A stretch of 64,000 nucleotides of DNA from Vallitalea okinawensis (GTDB taxonomy: Bacteria; Bacillota; Clostridia; Lachnospirales; PQDH01). Numbering within the stretch: position 1 is the stretch's first letter; each line of letters begins with the position of its first letter. Shown piece by piece: positions 17,576-26,307 of the stretch. A model generated the notes under the pieces. The model saw only the letters and a list, made by a program, of their open reading frames with translations, made no database searches and was not told where the DNA came from. The position numbers and the translations under genes are program-made. The stretch covers positions 558,001-622,000 of the forward strand of contig NZ_PQDH01000003.1 in the NCBI RefSeq assembly GCF_002964605.1, in the 5' to 3' direction.

Positions 17576-18412
17576 TTAAGCTCCTTCTCTTTCCAAAATA
17601 TATCTCACTACACTGTCCTCTTTATTGGTTTCGATTACATGTGTTGCATACTCTTTTAATTCTGGCTTTGCATTTCCAACAGCAATCCGATTTTTGGCTA
17701 ACTTAAACATCTTGATATCGTTTAAATTATCACCAAATACAGTTAACTCGCTTTTACCTAATCCATAATTATTTACCAAAGATTTTATAGCTTGATCTTT
17801 TGTCGCCTTTCTATCATGGATTGTCAACCAATACCACCCAGGAGAATACTGATTTTCTATCAGATGTAATTCTACATGATCAGAAAACTTCCTGTGAATA
17901 TTCTTTTGTAGATAGCTTAGAATCTCATACTTATCAATTATTGTATAGCAAATCACTCGTTCAGCTAACGTTTCTCTTAAGTTAGATTTTCTCAAGCGTT
18001 TGTCTTTTGCTTTTAATCTACTATTCAGATACCACTGCATTCCTCCATTAGTGATTTTATTATAATGTAAATGATCTTCTGTCCCATCAAAAGTTGAGAT
18101 ATAGCATTCTAAGCCATATTGAGTTATCATGCTAAAGATGTCTTCACTATAGTCTCTATCAATATCATTAATTATCTCATGCCGGCCTGTTTTTAAGTCC
18201 GAAATGAATGCACCATTAAATTCAATTACAGGTAATTTAAGCAGAACTCCCTGAAAGATAGTTTGAATAGATACGACGCTTCTAGCACTTGCCACTGTAA
18301 AATTTACTTCATTCTTAATTAATCGTATTAAATTGGATTTAGAAAACTCAGTTAGAGTAGCATCAGTAGATAATAATGTTCCATCTAAATCAGATATGTA
18401 TAGATTGTTCAT
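17576..18412 (-). CDS. HAD phosphatase, Cof/IIB subfamily
   Basis: The roughly 278-residue protein opens MNNLYISDLDGTLLST (catalytic DxD loop), has FTVASARSVVSIQ as motif II, and ends with motif IV as ELTVFGDNLNDIKMFKLAKN. A C2B cap lies between. Cof-type enzymes dephosphorylate sugar phosphates, nucleotides or flavin precursors. I choose the ATG at 18412 because the conserved DLDGTL then starts at residue 7, as usual, although the GAGG site is about 12 bases away. It is an independent gene on the far side of terminator copy 3. Confidence 0.87.
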   Translation of the reverse strand: MNNLYISDLDGTLLSTDATLTEFSKSNLIRLIKNEVNFTVASARSVVSIQTIFQGVLLKLPVIEFNGAFISDLKTGRHEIINDIDRDYSEDIFSMITQYGLECYISTFDGTEDHLHYNKITNGGMQWYLNSRLKAKDKRLRKSNLRETLAERVICYTIIDKYEILSYLQKNIHRKFSDHVELHLIENQYSPGWYWLTIHDRKATKDQAIKSLVNNYGLGKSELTVFGDNLNDIKMFKLAKNRIAVGNAKPELKEYATHVIETNKEDSVVRYILEREGA

Positions 18413-18458
18413 GATAGCATTCATCCTCTTTGCATAGTTTTGTATGATCATTATAATA

Positions 18459-18493
18459 AGTAAGAAATGACCACTAAGTTAGTTTGTGGTCAT
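18459..18493 (-). terminator. Intrinsic terminator, conserved copy 3 of 4
   Basis: The arms ATGACCAC and GTGGTCAT are perfect 8-base complements around an 11-base loop. The run of T residues on the minus strand is interrupted (TTTCTT). It lies 26 bases after the GNAT gene at 18519. The stem matches copies 1, 2 and 4. Confidence 0.7.
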
Positions 18494-18518
18494 GTATCGA
18501 ATGTCATCTTATTTTGTT

Positions 18519-19076
18519 TTATTGCATTTTATTCTTGCAATCCAATTTTCTCATGACAATGAAATCTTCTTTAAGATTATTATTGTATACTAAGAAGTCC
18601 TTAATGTACTTTACCTCAAGAAAACCATTTCTCTTATATATTTTTCTAGCCTGCCCCCAATTCTCTGATACTATTAAAATCTGCGATTTAACATTTTCAC
18701 TTTTCTCTAGAATTTTACTGATTGCGTCATTAAATAAAATCTTTCCTAATCCTATTCCTCTGTATATAGGTAATATTCCCATAGATGATATATATAGTTC
18801 ATTACCCTCAGCATTATGTAAGTCTTTAATAGAATGTCCTAAAGTAAATTGGTCAGTATCGATTTCTTCTTTATAATCCCAGAGTTCTGTACTGATATAA
18901 CCAATGACTTTCTTATTAGATTCAATTACATAAAATCCTTCTGGAAAGACATCAATTCTCTCTAAAAAGATTGATTTAGGTTCACAGATTTCCAAATTAA
19001 AGGACGATTTCTCGATTTCCATTATATCATAAATATCATTTTTAATAGCAATTCTAAGTGTGTAATCTATATTCAT
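18519..19076 (-). CDS. GNAT acetyltransferase
   Basis: The roughly 185-residue protein has a single GNAT domain. It starts with RIAIKNDIYDIMEIEKSSFN, has YISSMGILPIYRGIGLGKIL as the acetyl-CoA site and ENWGQARKIYKRNGFLEV as the closing motif. The pattern is that of RimI-like enzymes, but the substrate is unknown. The ATG at 19076 follows GGAAAGAGGATC; a start eight codons earlier sits on that site. Terminator copy 3 follows. Confidence 0.88.
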   Translation of the reverse strand: MNIDYTLRIAIKNDIYDIMEIEKSSFNLEICEPKSIFLERIDVFPEGFYVIESNKKVIGYISTELWDYKEEIDTDQFTLGHSIKDLHNAEGNELYISSMGILPIYRGIGLGKILFNDAISKILEKSENVKSQILIVSENWGQARKIYKRNGFLEVKYIKDFLVYNNNLKEDFIVMRKLDCKNKMQ

Positions 19077-19154
19077 GTGATCCTCTTTCCTTCGATTCAA
19101 ATATAAGTAACTTAATTATACAGATAAAAAATTTAGGCAACACGTTCATCTACT

Positions 19155-19781
19155 TTAAAAGCATATCTTAGTTTTAAGCATATTAAAACTTTTACAATCA
19201 CCTGAATTACCATGAATAATTATGTCTGCATTTTCTCGTGGATTATGAATCTTACTAGCAATATATTTTATTTCTTTGGGCATCCATTCCTCTTCCCACT
19301 TTTCTCTCATCTCGTCCCCGTCTCTTTCTATACCTCTATTGAGTCTTAGTTGATAGTCGGCTTCTACCCAAATCTTATAATCATAATAATCTCTCAATTC
19401 AATTCTACTTGAATATACACCTTCAATTATTATAATACCTTCAGGAATAACTTCATAATTTCCAATTACCTTATCCTCTATCCAGTCATACTTCCTATAG
19501 AATGCTTTTTTCTCCTTTTTCAACGGAATTAATACTTCACTTTCCAATCTAGTCCAGTCAAAACTACTGCCAATCTCAGAACTAGTATGACATTCACTAT
19601 CGCTTTCCAGATAAAAATCATCAAAATGTATGATTTGACATTTATGAAGATGCCTATTTAAATTATCAGAGAAATACGATTTACCTGAACCACCTGGACC
19701 ATCAATAGCTATTATAATTAAACCTCTTTCTTTAATCACCATATTCAAGTAATCTGCTAACTTTTTATATTGGATATCCAT
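19155..19781 (-). CDS. P-loop kinase, uridine kinase-like
   Basis: The 208-residue protein has a Walker A motif IAIDGPGGSGKSYFS near residue 25. It then has CQIIHFDDFYLE with the catalytic acidic pair typical of uridine kinase and phosphoribulokinase-like enzymes, and PEGIIIIEGVYS. A basic lid (LRLNRGIERDGDEMREKWEE) follows. It would phosphorylate a nucleoside or a related small molecule in the cytoplasm. The ATG has GGAGAGA upstream. It is 26 bases behind the 19807 gene and may be cotranscribed with it. Confidence 0.85.
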   Translation of the reverse strand: MDIQYKKLADYLNMVIKERGLIIIAIDGPGGSGKSYFSDNLNRHLHKCQIIHFDDFYLESDSECHTSSEIGSSFDWTRLESEVLIPLKKEKKAFYRKYDWIEDKVIGNYEVIPEGIIIIEGVYSSRIELRDYYDYKIWVEADYQLRLNRGIERDGDEMREKWEEEWMPKEIKYIASKIHNPRENADIIIHGNSGDCKSFNMLKTKICF

Positions 19782-19806
19782 ATAGATCTCTCCTATAATC
19801 TAGAAC

Positions 19807-20385
19807 TTATTTAATGTTATTATCATTCATAGCTTTTCTTAATATTCTATTACTCCATACTTGTACCTCAACATATCTTTCTGGCGCTAGTTTGCCATCT
19901 TTATTCCATTCTTGTGGTAGCCCATACTCCTCAACAATTTTCTTAATCTCCGATAGTGTATATACCTGTTTTCTATATACTTTGCCATCAACATATCTCA
20001 TCGTTGGAAACAAGTCTCCATATGTAAAGCTAATAGCCCGAGGATCACAAGAGCATATATCAATAGTAAGTGACTTAGGATGCCTATACCATTCTAACAA
20101 CCAATCACATTTACCTAATGTCATGTAATGAGGTACATGTCGTTCAGGTTTACCACCTTTGTCAATAAAAAGCTTTCTTGTCTTTTGTTCTAAATCTCTA
20201 CGAATATCCATATATCCATCAAACCGTTTACTAGCAAAACCAATATTATCTTGCCTTAACCTCTCTTGAACTTTCTTTGCCTCAATAATTGATAAATCCG
20301 ATAAGTTTTTAAACGGTCCTGTCTTTAAATCATAATAATGGTATAATTTCATATGATCCCAACTATACCTCATTAACCTTTTCAC
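19807..20385 (-). CDS. Conserved hypothetical protein, about 180-192 residues
   Basis: This soluble protein has recognisable conserved-looking blocks: MKLYHYYDLKTGPFKNLSDL, ICSCDPRAISFTYGDLFPTM, then YRKQVYTLSEIKKIVEEYGL and ERYVEVQVWSN. I have an impression of similar uncharacterised clostridial proteins but cannot name a domain. The first start is a GTG. An ATG at 20352 that gives MKLYHYYD looks more natural in sequence but has only a weak GGGA site. It is followed closely by the P-loop kinase gene. Confidence 0.7.
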   Translation of the reverse strand: MKRLMRYSWDHMKLYHYYDLKTGPFKNLSDLSIIEAKKVQERLRQDNIGFASKRFDGYMDIRRDLEQKTRKLFIDKGGKPERHVPHYMTLGKCDWLLEWYRHPKSLTIDICSCDPRAISFTYGDLFPTMRYVDGKVYRKQVYTLSEIKKIVEEYGLPQEWNKDGKLAPERYVEVQVWSNRILRKAMNDNNIK

Positions 20386-20455
20386 CTTCTATCTTTTACC
20401 GTTTTGCCTAATTAAAGTACATACTGAACTTCGTATTTCCATCTAACCCCTTATT

Positions 20456-21235
20456 CTATTGATTTAATTCAAAGAAGAGCTCCGTTTTTACTCCTACTTT
20501 TTTAAATCCACACTTTTTATACATTTCTTTTGCGCTATCGCCACTATCAGTTAGTAGATAAGCATACCTAACACCGTGCTGATGAGCTTCTTTTAATAAA
20601 TGCTTAAGTACAGAAGTTCCGAATCCTTTTCTTTGATGACTTTCCAATATATCAAAATCCTCTATTTTAGCAATATCATTATGCAACATTAGTTCACAGT
20701 TTCCTACCGGTATATCATTATCATAGCAAACAAATAAATCAATACCTGAATCTTGCTGATTATATATTTCTGATTTCCTCTCAATTCTCCTATGGGCAAA
20801 TTCAGTTCCCATGTTAGATTGATTGGCTAGAATATCCACGTCTTTCCCCTCTTTTAAAACCTTCTCTGATATTGCTTTCTTAATAATGGCTCCTTCATTC
20901 CCATGTAAATGCTCACCCATTTTCGGCTCAATATACATAAAGTCATATATCTCTACATCAGGAGCTTGAGGTAAACTTTCAATGATTTCAGCATCTATAG
21001 AGAAATTACAGTCTACTCTTAAAAAATCTGCTTTTTCAGTTTTTCTTCTATTTAGTTCATCTAAAATAATGTTTCTAATACTCTCTTTACTAACACCTTC
21101 TTTTATAAAGGTGAAATTATGCATATACATATCAGGCAGCTTGTCATCATAGTACCTTATTACTTCATGACCTACGTCATTTTCTGTAAATTGAGTTATA
21201 TATGCTACTTCTGCACTTTTAATTTTATCTAACAT
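20456..21235 (-). CDS. GNAT acetyltransferase with N-terminal extension
   Basis: The 259-residue protein has its GNAT core in the last 120 residues. IEDFDILESHQRKGFGTSVL is the acetyl-CoA loop, and AYLLTDSGDSAKEMYKKCGF is the last motif. The first 130 residues are a divergent second GNAT-like lobe. GGGAGATGAC precedes the ATG. The substrate is unknown. It lies 70 bases from the hypothetical gene downstream and 26 bases from a small membrane protein gene upstream. Confidence 0.87.
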   Translation of the reverse strand: MLDKIKSAEVAYITQFTENDVGHEVIRYYDDKLPDMYMHNFTFIKEGVSKESIRNIILDELNRRKTEKADFLRVDCNFSIDAEIIESLPQAPDVEIYDFMYIEPKMGEHLHGNEGAIIKKAISEKVLKEGKDVDILANQSNMGTEFAHRRIERKSEIYNQQDSGIDLFVCYDNDIPVGNCELMLHNDIAKIEDFDILESHQRKGFGTSVLKHLLKEAHQHGVRYAYLLTDSGDSAKEMYKKCGFKKVGVKTELFFELNQ

Positions 21236-21261
21236 TTTAAGTCATCTCCCATGCTAATCTC

Positions 21262-21576
21262 CTAATCAAAATAGAAAATGAAAACATCTTTGTAACCGTC
21301 ATTATCTGTTGAATCAACAAATTTAATTTCCTTAATAGTATGATATCTTAATTGATATAAAGCTCCCTCTAATTCTTTCATACCTTCATCATCGTTAATC
21401 TTAACGCTTATTTTAACAAAGCTAATTCTATTATCAGTGGAATTCTTATCCAGAATTAGTGTTAGAATAACCATCAACACAAAGAGAATGAATCCTGCTG
21501 TCACTATAGGATGTATCAATAATGTTAAATAACTGATTAATGTAATAATCAGACCAGTTATTAAAGCCTTTTTCAT
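21262..21576 (-). CDS. Small two-helix membrane protein
   Basis: The 104-residue protein has two close membrane helices (about residues 5-22 and 25-42) and then a soluble acidic tail with EGALYQLRYHTIKEIKFVDS. An AGGTG-type site precedes the ATG. It is 26 bases upstream of the GNAT gene at 20456 and is probably cotranscribed with it. No family is recognised. Confidence 0.68.
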   Translation of the reverse strand: MKKALITGLIITLISYLTLLIHPIVTAGFILFVLMVILTLILDKNSTDNRISFVKISVKINDDEGMKELEGALYQLRYHTIKEIKFVDSTDNDGYKDVFIFYFD

Positions 21577-21621
21577 TAAGACACCTCTTTCACCTAAATT
21601 GAATTATAAAGTTAAATGACC

Positions 21622-22182
21622 TTAGAGCTTATCATTTATCTTATTATATTCTGAAGAAAGTATCGCATAATGATAAGAGTCATGCCAAATAGGATGTCCT
21701 TCAGTTGTAGTTGTAAAGAAAGCATTTTCTATCATATGTGCTTCTCTTCGCATTGATAGTCGCTCTAAAAGTCTCCATGAAGCTGGATTCTTAACATTAG
21801 CACCTGCAATAATTCTATGAGCTTTCTTATCATTAAATCCATATTCCAATATCCTTTTACTTGCTTCTGTAGCATATCCATGACCATAAAAGCTAGGATT
21901 AAATACATACCCTATCATCCATGTTTTAAATTCATAGGGTTCTTTTTGGGCAAAATAAACATGCCCAATCATCTTTTCATTCTCTTTTAAACAAACGGCC
22001 CAAAAATGATTTGGTTCACCCTCTGATCTCCTTATAGCTTCATCAATACATTCTTCCTTTGTAAAAACATCGTAAGGTTCAAATAATACAACATCAGGGT
22101 CTGATAAATACTCATATAAATCTTCCCAGTCCTGTGGTACAAACCTACGCAATTTCAATCTGTTTGTTTCCATCTCCTTCAT
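21622..22182 (-). CDS. GNAT acetyltransferase, RimJ/RimL type
   Basis: The roughly 186-residue protein is a typical Acetyltransf_3 GNAT. Its blocks are METNRLKLRRFVPQDWEDLY, MIGYVFNPSFYGHGYATEAS (acetyl-CoA loop) and NVKNPASWRLLERLSMRRE. I place the start at the ATG at 22182, which has GGGGTGG six bases upstream; the GTG three codons earlier overlaps that site. The related METNRL start also occurs in the protein at 54618. The substrate is unknown. Confidence 0.9.
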   Translation of the reverse strand: MKEMETNRLKLRRFVPQDWEDLYEYLSDPDVVLFEPYDVFTKEECIDEAIRRSEGEPNHFWAVCLKENEKMIGHVYFAQKEPYEFKTWMIGYVFNPSFYGHGYATEASKRILEYGFNDKKAHRIIAGANVKNPASWRLLERLSMRREAHMIENAFFTTTTEGHPIWHDSYHYAILSSEYNKINDKL

Positions 22183-22215
22183 TATAACCACCCCTTAATA
22201 GCTAATCATTTATTT

Positions 22216-22662
22216 CTACTCATTATCTACTCGCCAATTCCCAGTGATCTCAACCTGATTACCATCTGGGTCTTCAATTAAAAAGAAGTGATAAGGTAAA
22301 GCTACATTTAAGAACATTATTGGAGAAAGCTTACCAATCTTCAAGTTCTGAAGTCTCTTATACTCAGCATTTAAATCATCAATATAAAAGTTAAGAACAA
22401 AGTTATTTCCGTAGGTTATTTTGCGATCTTTAAACCGCTCTATGTATTCTTTACTATAAGCTTCTTTTAGATTTTCATTTTTCTTGAAGCGTTTATCATC
22501 ATATTTTTGATTAAAGAGAGCTATACAATTCCCTCCAAAGTTAAACTGTGCCCATCTATCAAAGTTTTGAGATGTAACTTTCATCTCTAGTAGTCGTTCA
22601 TAAAAATCAATTGACTTTTCCATGTCTTTAACTAATAAATATGTAGAACCTAATTGTAACAT
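22216..22662 (-). CDS. VOC superfamily (glyoxalase/bleomycin-resistance fold) protein
   Basis: The 148-residue protein opens LGSTYLLVKDMEKSIDFYER and closes FFLIEDPDGNQVEITGNW, the two halves of a VOC fold. The second half carries a glutamate that is a metal ligand in the family. GGAGGCAG precedes the ATG. It is preceded by conserved promoter copy A at 22773-22801, which leaves a leader of about 105 bases with a weak hairpin at 22724-22768. Confidence 0.87.
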   Translation of the reverse strand: MLQLGSTYLLVKDMEKSIDFYERLLEMKVTSQNFDRWAQFNFGGNCIALFNQKYDDKRFKKNENLKEAYSKEYIERFKDRKITYGNNFVLNFYIDDLNAEYKRLQNLKIGKLSPIMFLNVALPYHFFLIEDPDGNQVEITGNWRVDNE

Positions 22663-22772
22663 TTTTCTGCCTCCTCATATTTTCTATGTATTTAACCAAG
22701 CTTTTCTCTATCTACAAATAAGACTCGGATACTATCTTATCATAAGGAATAATATAACATTATCCAAGCTCT

Positions 22773-22801
22773 ATTTTACCTCATTATTACAATACTGTCT
22801 A
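22773..22801 (-). promoter_or_regulatory. Conserved promoter element, copy A
   Basis: On the minus strand TAGACA and TAAAAT are separated by 17 bases. The spacer GTATTGTAATAATGAGG is nearly identical to those of copies B (32667) and C (45994). The leader of the VOC gene then contains a CTTGGATA/TATCCGAG stem. Such conservation inside a spacer is not expected for a plain promoter. Confidence 0.65.
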
Positions 22802-22871
22802 TAATATTAAGATTACATTGTTAATTGACTTCTATCTTGAGTTAGGTATATTCTTTTCCAATTATATAACT

Positions 22872-23021
22872 AGAAAAGTGACTAACGTACGTTTCAAGTT
22901 TGTGTAGGAGAGTATGATTACTTGCTAGATCGTTTCTACGAAGTAAAGTGATTAAAAGTAATAAAAAACTGGAATAGGAAAGTATGGTACCTTGCGAGCA
23001 AAACACGAACTTTCCTATTCC
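22872..23021. repeat. Dispersed repeat, copy A (composite, two related halves)
   Basis: The segment shares AAGTGACTAACGT, TTCAAGT and the block AGTATGGTACCTTGCGAGCA with the repeat at 55573-55648. Between its halves it carries a second, weaker version of the same block. It fills much of the 400-base gap 22663-23063, which holds no gene that I can support. Confidence 0.6.
22962..23021 (-). terminator. Intrinsic terminator within repeat copy A
   Basis: A perfect 13-base stem (GGAATAGGAAAGT with its complement) encloses a 25-base loop, and six T residues follow on the minus strand. It lies 43 bases behind the AraC-family gene. The loop contains the conserved TTGCGAGCAAAAC seen in repeat copy B. 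Confidence 0.75.
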
Positions 23022-23063
23022 ATAAAATGAGGACTGTTTTAGTAACAAGTCCCCATAAATAAA

Positions 23064-23978
23064 TTATCTTATATTAATTTGCCTAACAGGTCTTGCCTCT
23101 ATATATCCCCTATATCCCATGGGTGCAAGTTGGAATCTTGGTCCATCTTCATCAGCCCATGTAAAACCATAGATTTCTGGATCATAATCTTTCATAACTT
23201 CTCCAACCTCACCTATTGCTTCCTGAAAATTTTCATCATCATAAGGTCGCCCTTGAAAGACCATCATCTTACAAGGCTGAAGATCAACCAATTCGAATCC
23301 CTCAGGTACTATCCCGTTATAATCAGCAGGCACTTCTACTCCTTGGGTATATAGGGATGTTCCTGGACTACGTAAATTTTCGGGCATCCACATGCCAATT
23401 GGTTCATACAATGCTTCTTTGATACTAGAGAGTATTCCCCACACGTCGCATCCAACTTCATCACAGTACTCAAAATAGTGTGTAGCATTTGTACCTCTTT
23501 TTACTATTAATTTCCTTCCTGGACGATCAACTACTTGAACAAACACAGCATTAGGCTTTGACTTTTTACACATATTTTCACCTGCTCCTTTTTGCAAACT
23601 AAGGTAATAATCACGGATACTATTGGGCATGAAGAGTTGAAGAGGGGGTGTATTTTTACTGTATTGTGAAGGTCTCATACCAAACTGCTTAGAAAATGCT
23701 CTTGTAAAACCTTCATGGGAGTTAAAAACAAAGTCAAAAGCAACATCAATAACTTTAGCATCCTCATCTCTAAGTTTAATCGCAGCTTGTGAAAGTCTTA
23801 GACTCCTTATATACTCAAAAGGTGTTTTTCCAAGTAACTCCTTAAATATTCTTGTTGAATGCCATGGAGAATACCCAGCTGCTTGAGCCAACTTTTTTAA
23901 TGTTATTGGTTCTGCAAGATATTCCTCTATATAGTCTTGCATTCGCTGTACAGCATCGATTTTTTCCCAACTTTCCAT
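23064..23978 (-). CDS. AraC-family transcriptional regulator with GyrI-like effector domain
   Basis: The 304-residue protein has an AraC DNA-binding domain at residues 5-105. It includes ITLKKLAQAAGYSPWHSTRI and HEGFTRAFSKQFGMRPSQY for the two helix-turn-helix units. A C-terminal GyrI/SOUL-like small-molecule-binding domain follows. This plan is that of Rob- and BmrR-like regulators that sense amphipathic drugs. TTGGAGGTG precedes the ATG. Its targets are unknown; the neighbouring acetyltransferase genes are candidates. It is the only DNA-binding regulator I see in the window. Confidence 0.9.
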   Translation of the reverse strand: MESWEKIDAVQRMQDYIEEYLAEPITLKKLAQAAGYSPWHSTRIFKELLGKTPFEYIRSLRLSQAAIKLRDEDAKVIDVAFDFVFNSHEGFTRAFSKQFGMRPSQYSKNTPPLQLFMPNSIRDYYLSLQKGAGENMCKKSKPNAVFVQVVDRPGRKLIVKRGTNATHYFEYCDEVGCDVWGILSSIKEALYEPIGMWMPENLRSPGTSLYTQGVEVPADYNGIVPEGFELVDLQPCKMMVFQGRPYDDENFQEAIGEVGEVMKDYDPEIYGFTWADEDGPRFQLAPMGYRGYIEARPVRQINIR

Positions 23979-24073
23979 CTCATCACCTCCAATATAAAGG
24001 ATAGCAAAAAATAACTATTCTTTCTTGACCTGTATTGCTAAAATCAATAAATTTCAGACTACAAATCCAGTGT

Positions 24074-24619
24074 TCATACAAGTTTTGTGATATCGTCCCA
24101 ACCATAGGCAACTTCTGATACTTTCTTGCCACGGTTCACAATCTTCTCTTTAACTGGTCTCCCACCTAAACGCTCATAGAAATTTCTTGATGGATTTTCT
24201 GCATATACCCATACCATTAAGCTCTTAATGTTCTTTTCAATCAATTTCTTTATAGCTGCTTGAACGAGTAATTGACCAATCCCTTGTCGTTGATGATATT
24301 TTGATATGTAAAGCGTAGACAATAGACCTTCAAACGAATCATCACCACTTATTGTTGAAGCTGATGTGAAGCCTACTAAATCTCCTTCATTATTCTCAGC
24401 TACAAATATGAGTTCATTTGATTGAGGATTACCTATTCTATTTGTCCAATTCTTTGTGGCAGTTTCGTAAGTTCTTTTGGAAAGATATGAATCCGGAATA
24501 ATTCCATTGTATGTATCTTTTCGCGTATCTACATGAACTTTAGCAATTGCTAACGCATCATTAATTTGTGCCTCTCTTATACTTATCAAACAACACACTA
24601 TTCTGATGTATAGTCTCAC
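24074..24619 (-). CDS. GNAT acetyltransferase
   Basis: The protein has 181 residues or slightly fewer. It is a GNAT domain with SIREAQINDALAIAKVHVDT at the start, LYISKYHQRQGIGQLLVQAA as the acetyl-CoA site and VYAENPSRNFYERLGG at the end. The GTG at 24619 has a weak site, and the family start would lie near the SIREAQ segment. The true start may therefore be the TTG ten codons later. The substrate is unknown. Confidence 0.85.
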   Translation of the reverse strand: MRLYIRIVCCLISIREAQINDALAIAKVHVDTRKDTYNGIIPDSYLSKRTYETATKNWTNRIGNPQSNELIFVAENNEGDLVGFTSASTISGDDSFEGLLSTLYISKYHQRQGIGQLLVQAAIKKLIEKNIKSLMVWVYAENPSRNFYERLGGRPVKEKIVNRGKKVSEVAYGWDDITKLV

Positions 24620-24670
24620 TTTTACCCAACACTAGTTTGAAATATGGTATTTTAGTACTCCTATTATCAT

Positions 24671-25117
24671 TTAGTTCTTCTTAATCATGTGTCTATTTTC
24701 TATATCTTTAAACCCTAATTTTTTATAGTAATTATATGCTTTTATGTTTGATGGAGTAACTTCCAGAATAATAGTATTATCGCTATAATGGCTGAATACA
24801 TATTCCATAAAATATGTAGCATATCCGTTTCCCCTATATTTAGGTTTAACATATAATTCATCAATGTTAACGAGGTCTCCTCCATATTCATTACTCCAAT
24901 ATAATATTATTAAGGAATATCCAATAATATCTTCTTGTTCTTCCATAATAATAATTTCCCCTTTTTGAGGGTACATGCTTAGAGTTTCAATAGTTTTACT
25001 TATTATTATTATGTCTATAGCTTCTCCCTCAGGGTTCTCATCATATAGAGCTGGTATCATCTCTTGTAATTTGAGTTTATCCTTTGACTCGTAACTTCTT
25101 AAAGTAATATTAAACAC
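24671..25117 (-). CDS. GNAT acetyltransferase
   Basis: The roughly 146-residue protein is a minimal GNAT domain: ITLRSYESKDKLKLQEMIPA, then DELYVKPKYRGNGYATYFME (acetyl-CoA loop) and NIKAYNYYKKLGFKDIE. The GTG at 25117 abuts the AAGGA site and cannot be used with normal spacing. An in-frame ATT eight bases after AAGGAG, two codons downstream, fits the family start better and may be a rare ATT start. The substrate is unknown. Confidence 0.85.
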   Translation of the reverse strand: MFNITLRSYESKDKLKLQEMIPALYDENPEGEAIDIIIISKTIETLSMYPQKGEIIIMEEQEDIIGYSLIILYWSNEYGGDLVNIDELYVKPKYRGNGYATYFMEYVFSHYSDNTIILEVTPSNIKAYNYYKKLGFKDIENRHMIKKN

Positions 25118-25209
25118 TCCTTATCTACCCTAAGTCTCATTAATGCTGTATAGCCCAATAAAAATATCTTTCTAATTTGCATATTGATTTTAATCCTGTA
25201 GCAAGAGCT

Positions 25210-25764
25210 TTAATTATGCTTATACATTGCTCTATCAATCTTATATAAAACATGAGGTCTAAGTGGACTATCTTCTGCAACTTTAGGATGGTTAAATGTC
25301 CCTACCTCTCTTAGTCCTATTTTGCTCATAACATTAATTGATGGGTGATTTATCTGAGCAGTGAAAGAATAGATATCATTTAACTTCAGTTGATTGAAGG
25401 CATATTTAAGACATGCTCTAGCCCCTTCAGTGGCATACCCTCTATTCCAATGTTTATTATCTAAACGCCATCCAATCTCAATACATGGGGTAAATGCTGC
25501 CTCAAATGTTGCTTCTTTAAAACCTATAAAACCAATGAACTCATTGGTCTTTTTAACTTCAACAGCCCATAATCCATATCCCTTTTCTTCGAAATGTTTC
25601 ATGATTTTATCTACAAACTTATTAGATTCTTCTCTTAACAAAGTATTGGGAAAGAATCTCATAACTTCATTATTACTATTCATCATATAAAAGGGCTCTT
25701 TATCTTTTTCATCCCATTGTCTAAATCCTAGTCTTTCTGATTCAAATTCATATTTATTGAGCAT
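25210..25764 (-). CDS. GNAT acetyltransferase, RimJ/RimL type
   Basis: The 184-residue protein opens with FESERLGFRQWDEKDKEPFY. It has IEIGWRLDNKHWNRGYATEG as the acetyl-CoA loop region and NHPSINVMSKIGLREVGTF at the end. These are all features of the Acetyltransf_3 group, in which the Arg-Gly-Tyr-Ala-Thr segment binds the cofactor pyrophosphate. The gene is 22 bases behind the cupin gene and probably shares its transcript. The substrate is unknown. Confidence 0.9.
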   Translation of the reverse strand: MLNKYEFESERLGFRQWDEKDKEPFYMMNSNNEVMRFFPNTLLREESNKFVDKIMKHFEEKGYGLWAVEVKKTNEFIGFIGFKEATFEAAFTPCIEIGWRLDNKHWNRGYATEGARACLKYAFNQLKLNDIYSFTAQINHPSINVMSKIGLREVGTFNHPKVAEDSPLRPHVLYKIDRAMYKHN

Positions 25765-25786
25765 AGCTTCTTCTCCTTAGTTTATA

Positions 25787-26290
25787 CTATAATTGGTGCT
25801 GATGATATTTATTCCATTTATTCTTTACAGTGTCTTCTCCAGCAAAATAATCAACTTTGTCTTGATTATAGAATATCTCTTTGTTAGGTAAAATATTTAT
25901 TTTTCCTGAATCAGGGTATTCACATATATCAAGCTCTGGATTTATTCTTAAATCTAAATATGTACATGGTGTTTCAGTGTGATTATATAGTTGGTGAGCA
26001 CCTTTTGAACCTATTTCAAAGAAGACGATATCTCCATCTTTAAGTTCTCTAAATCCTTCTGGCGTTCTAAGCATGACATTTCCACTAAGAATGACGAAGA
26101 CCTCTTCAGCATTTCTATGAAAGTGATATGGATATGAGTACTTACCTGCATCTAATGATTTAATATCAAATATGACTTGTTTTGCGTTTACTAGTTCATG
26201 AAGTTTTTCACTTCTATACCAAGCAAATTCTTTAATTGGTGATTCCTTATATTCAAAGCTAAGTTCTTCTTTATTAAATATATGAGCCAT
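25787..26290 (-). CDS. Cupin-domain protein
   Basis: The 167-residue protein has the cupin motif 1 as YPYHFHRNAEEVFVILSG (two His and one Glu metal ligands) at about residues 54-71. Motif 2 (GAHQLYNHTETPC) is around residue 95. Single-domain cupins of this size are metal-binding isomerases, dioxygenases or sugar-binding proteins; no choice is possible here. It lies 18 bases behind the ZmaR-like GNAT gene and 22 bases before another GNAT gene, so the three may form a unit. Confidence 0.85.
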   Translation of the reverse strand: MAHIFNKEELSFEYKESPIKEFAWYRSEKLHELVNAKQVIFDIKSLDAGKYSYPYHFHRNAEEVFVILSGNVMLRTPEGFRELKDGDIVFFEIGSKGAHQLYNHTETPCTYLDLRINPELDICEYPDSGKINILPNKEIFYNQDKVDYFAGEDTVKNKWNKYHQHQL

Positions 26291-26307
26291 CTCTATCCCC
26301 TTTTCTT

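Noticed and set aside
22842-23048. 68-residue open frame in the repeat region
   Set aside because: It lies wholly inside dispersed repeat copy A, has no credible start, and its codons follow the repeat's hairpins. A similar frame in copy B is broken.
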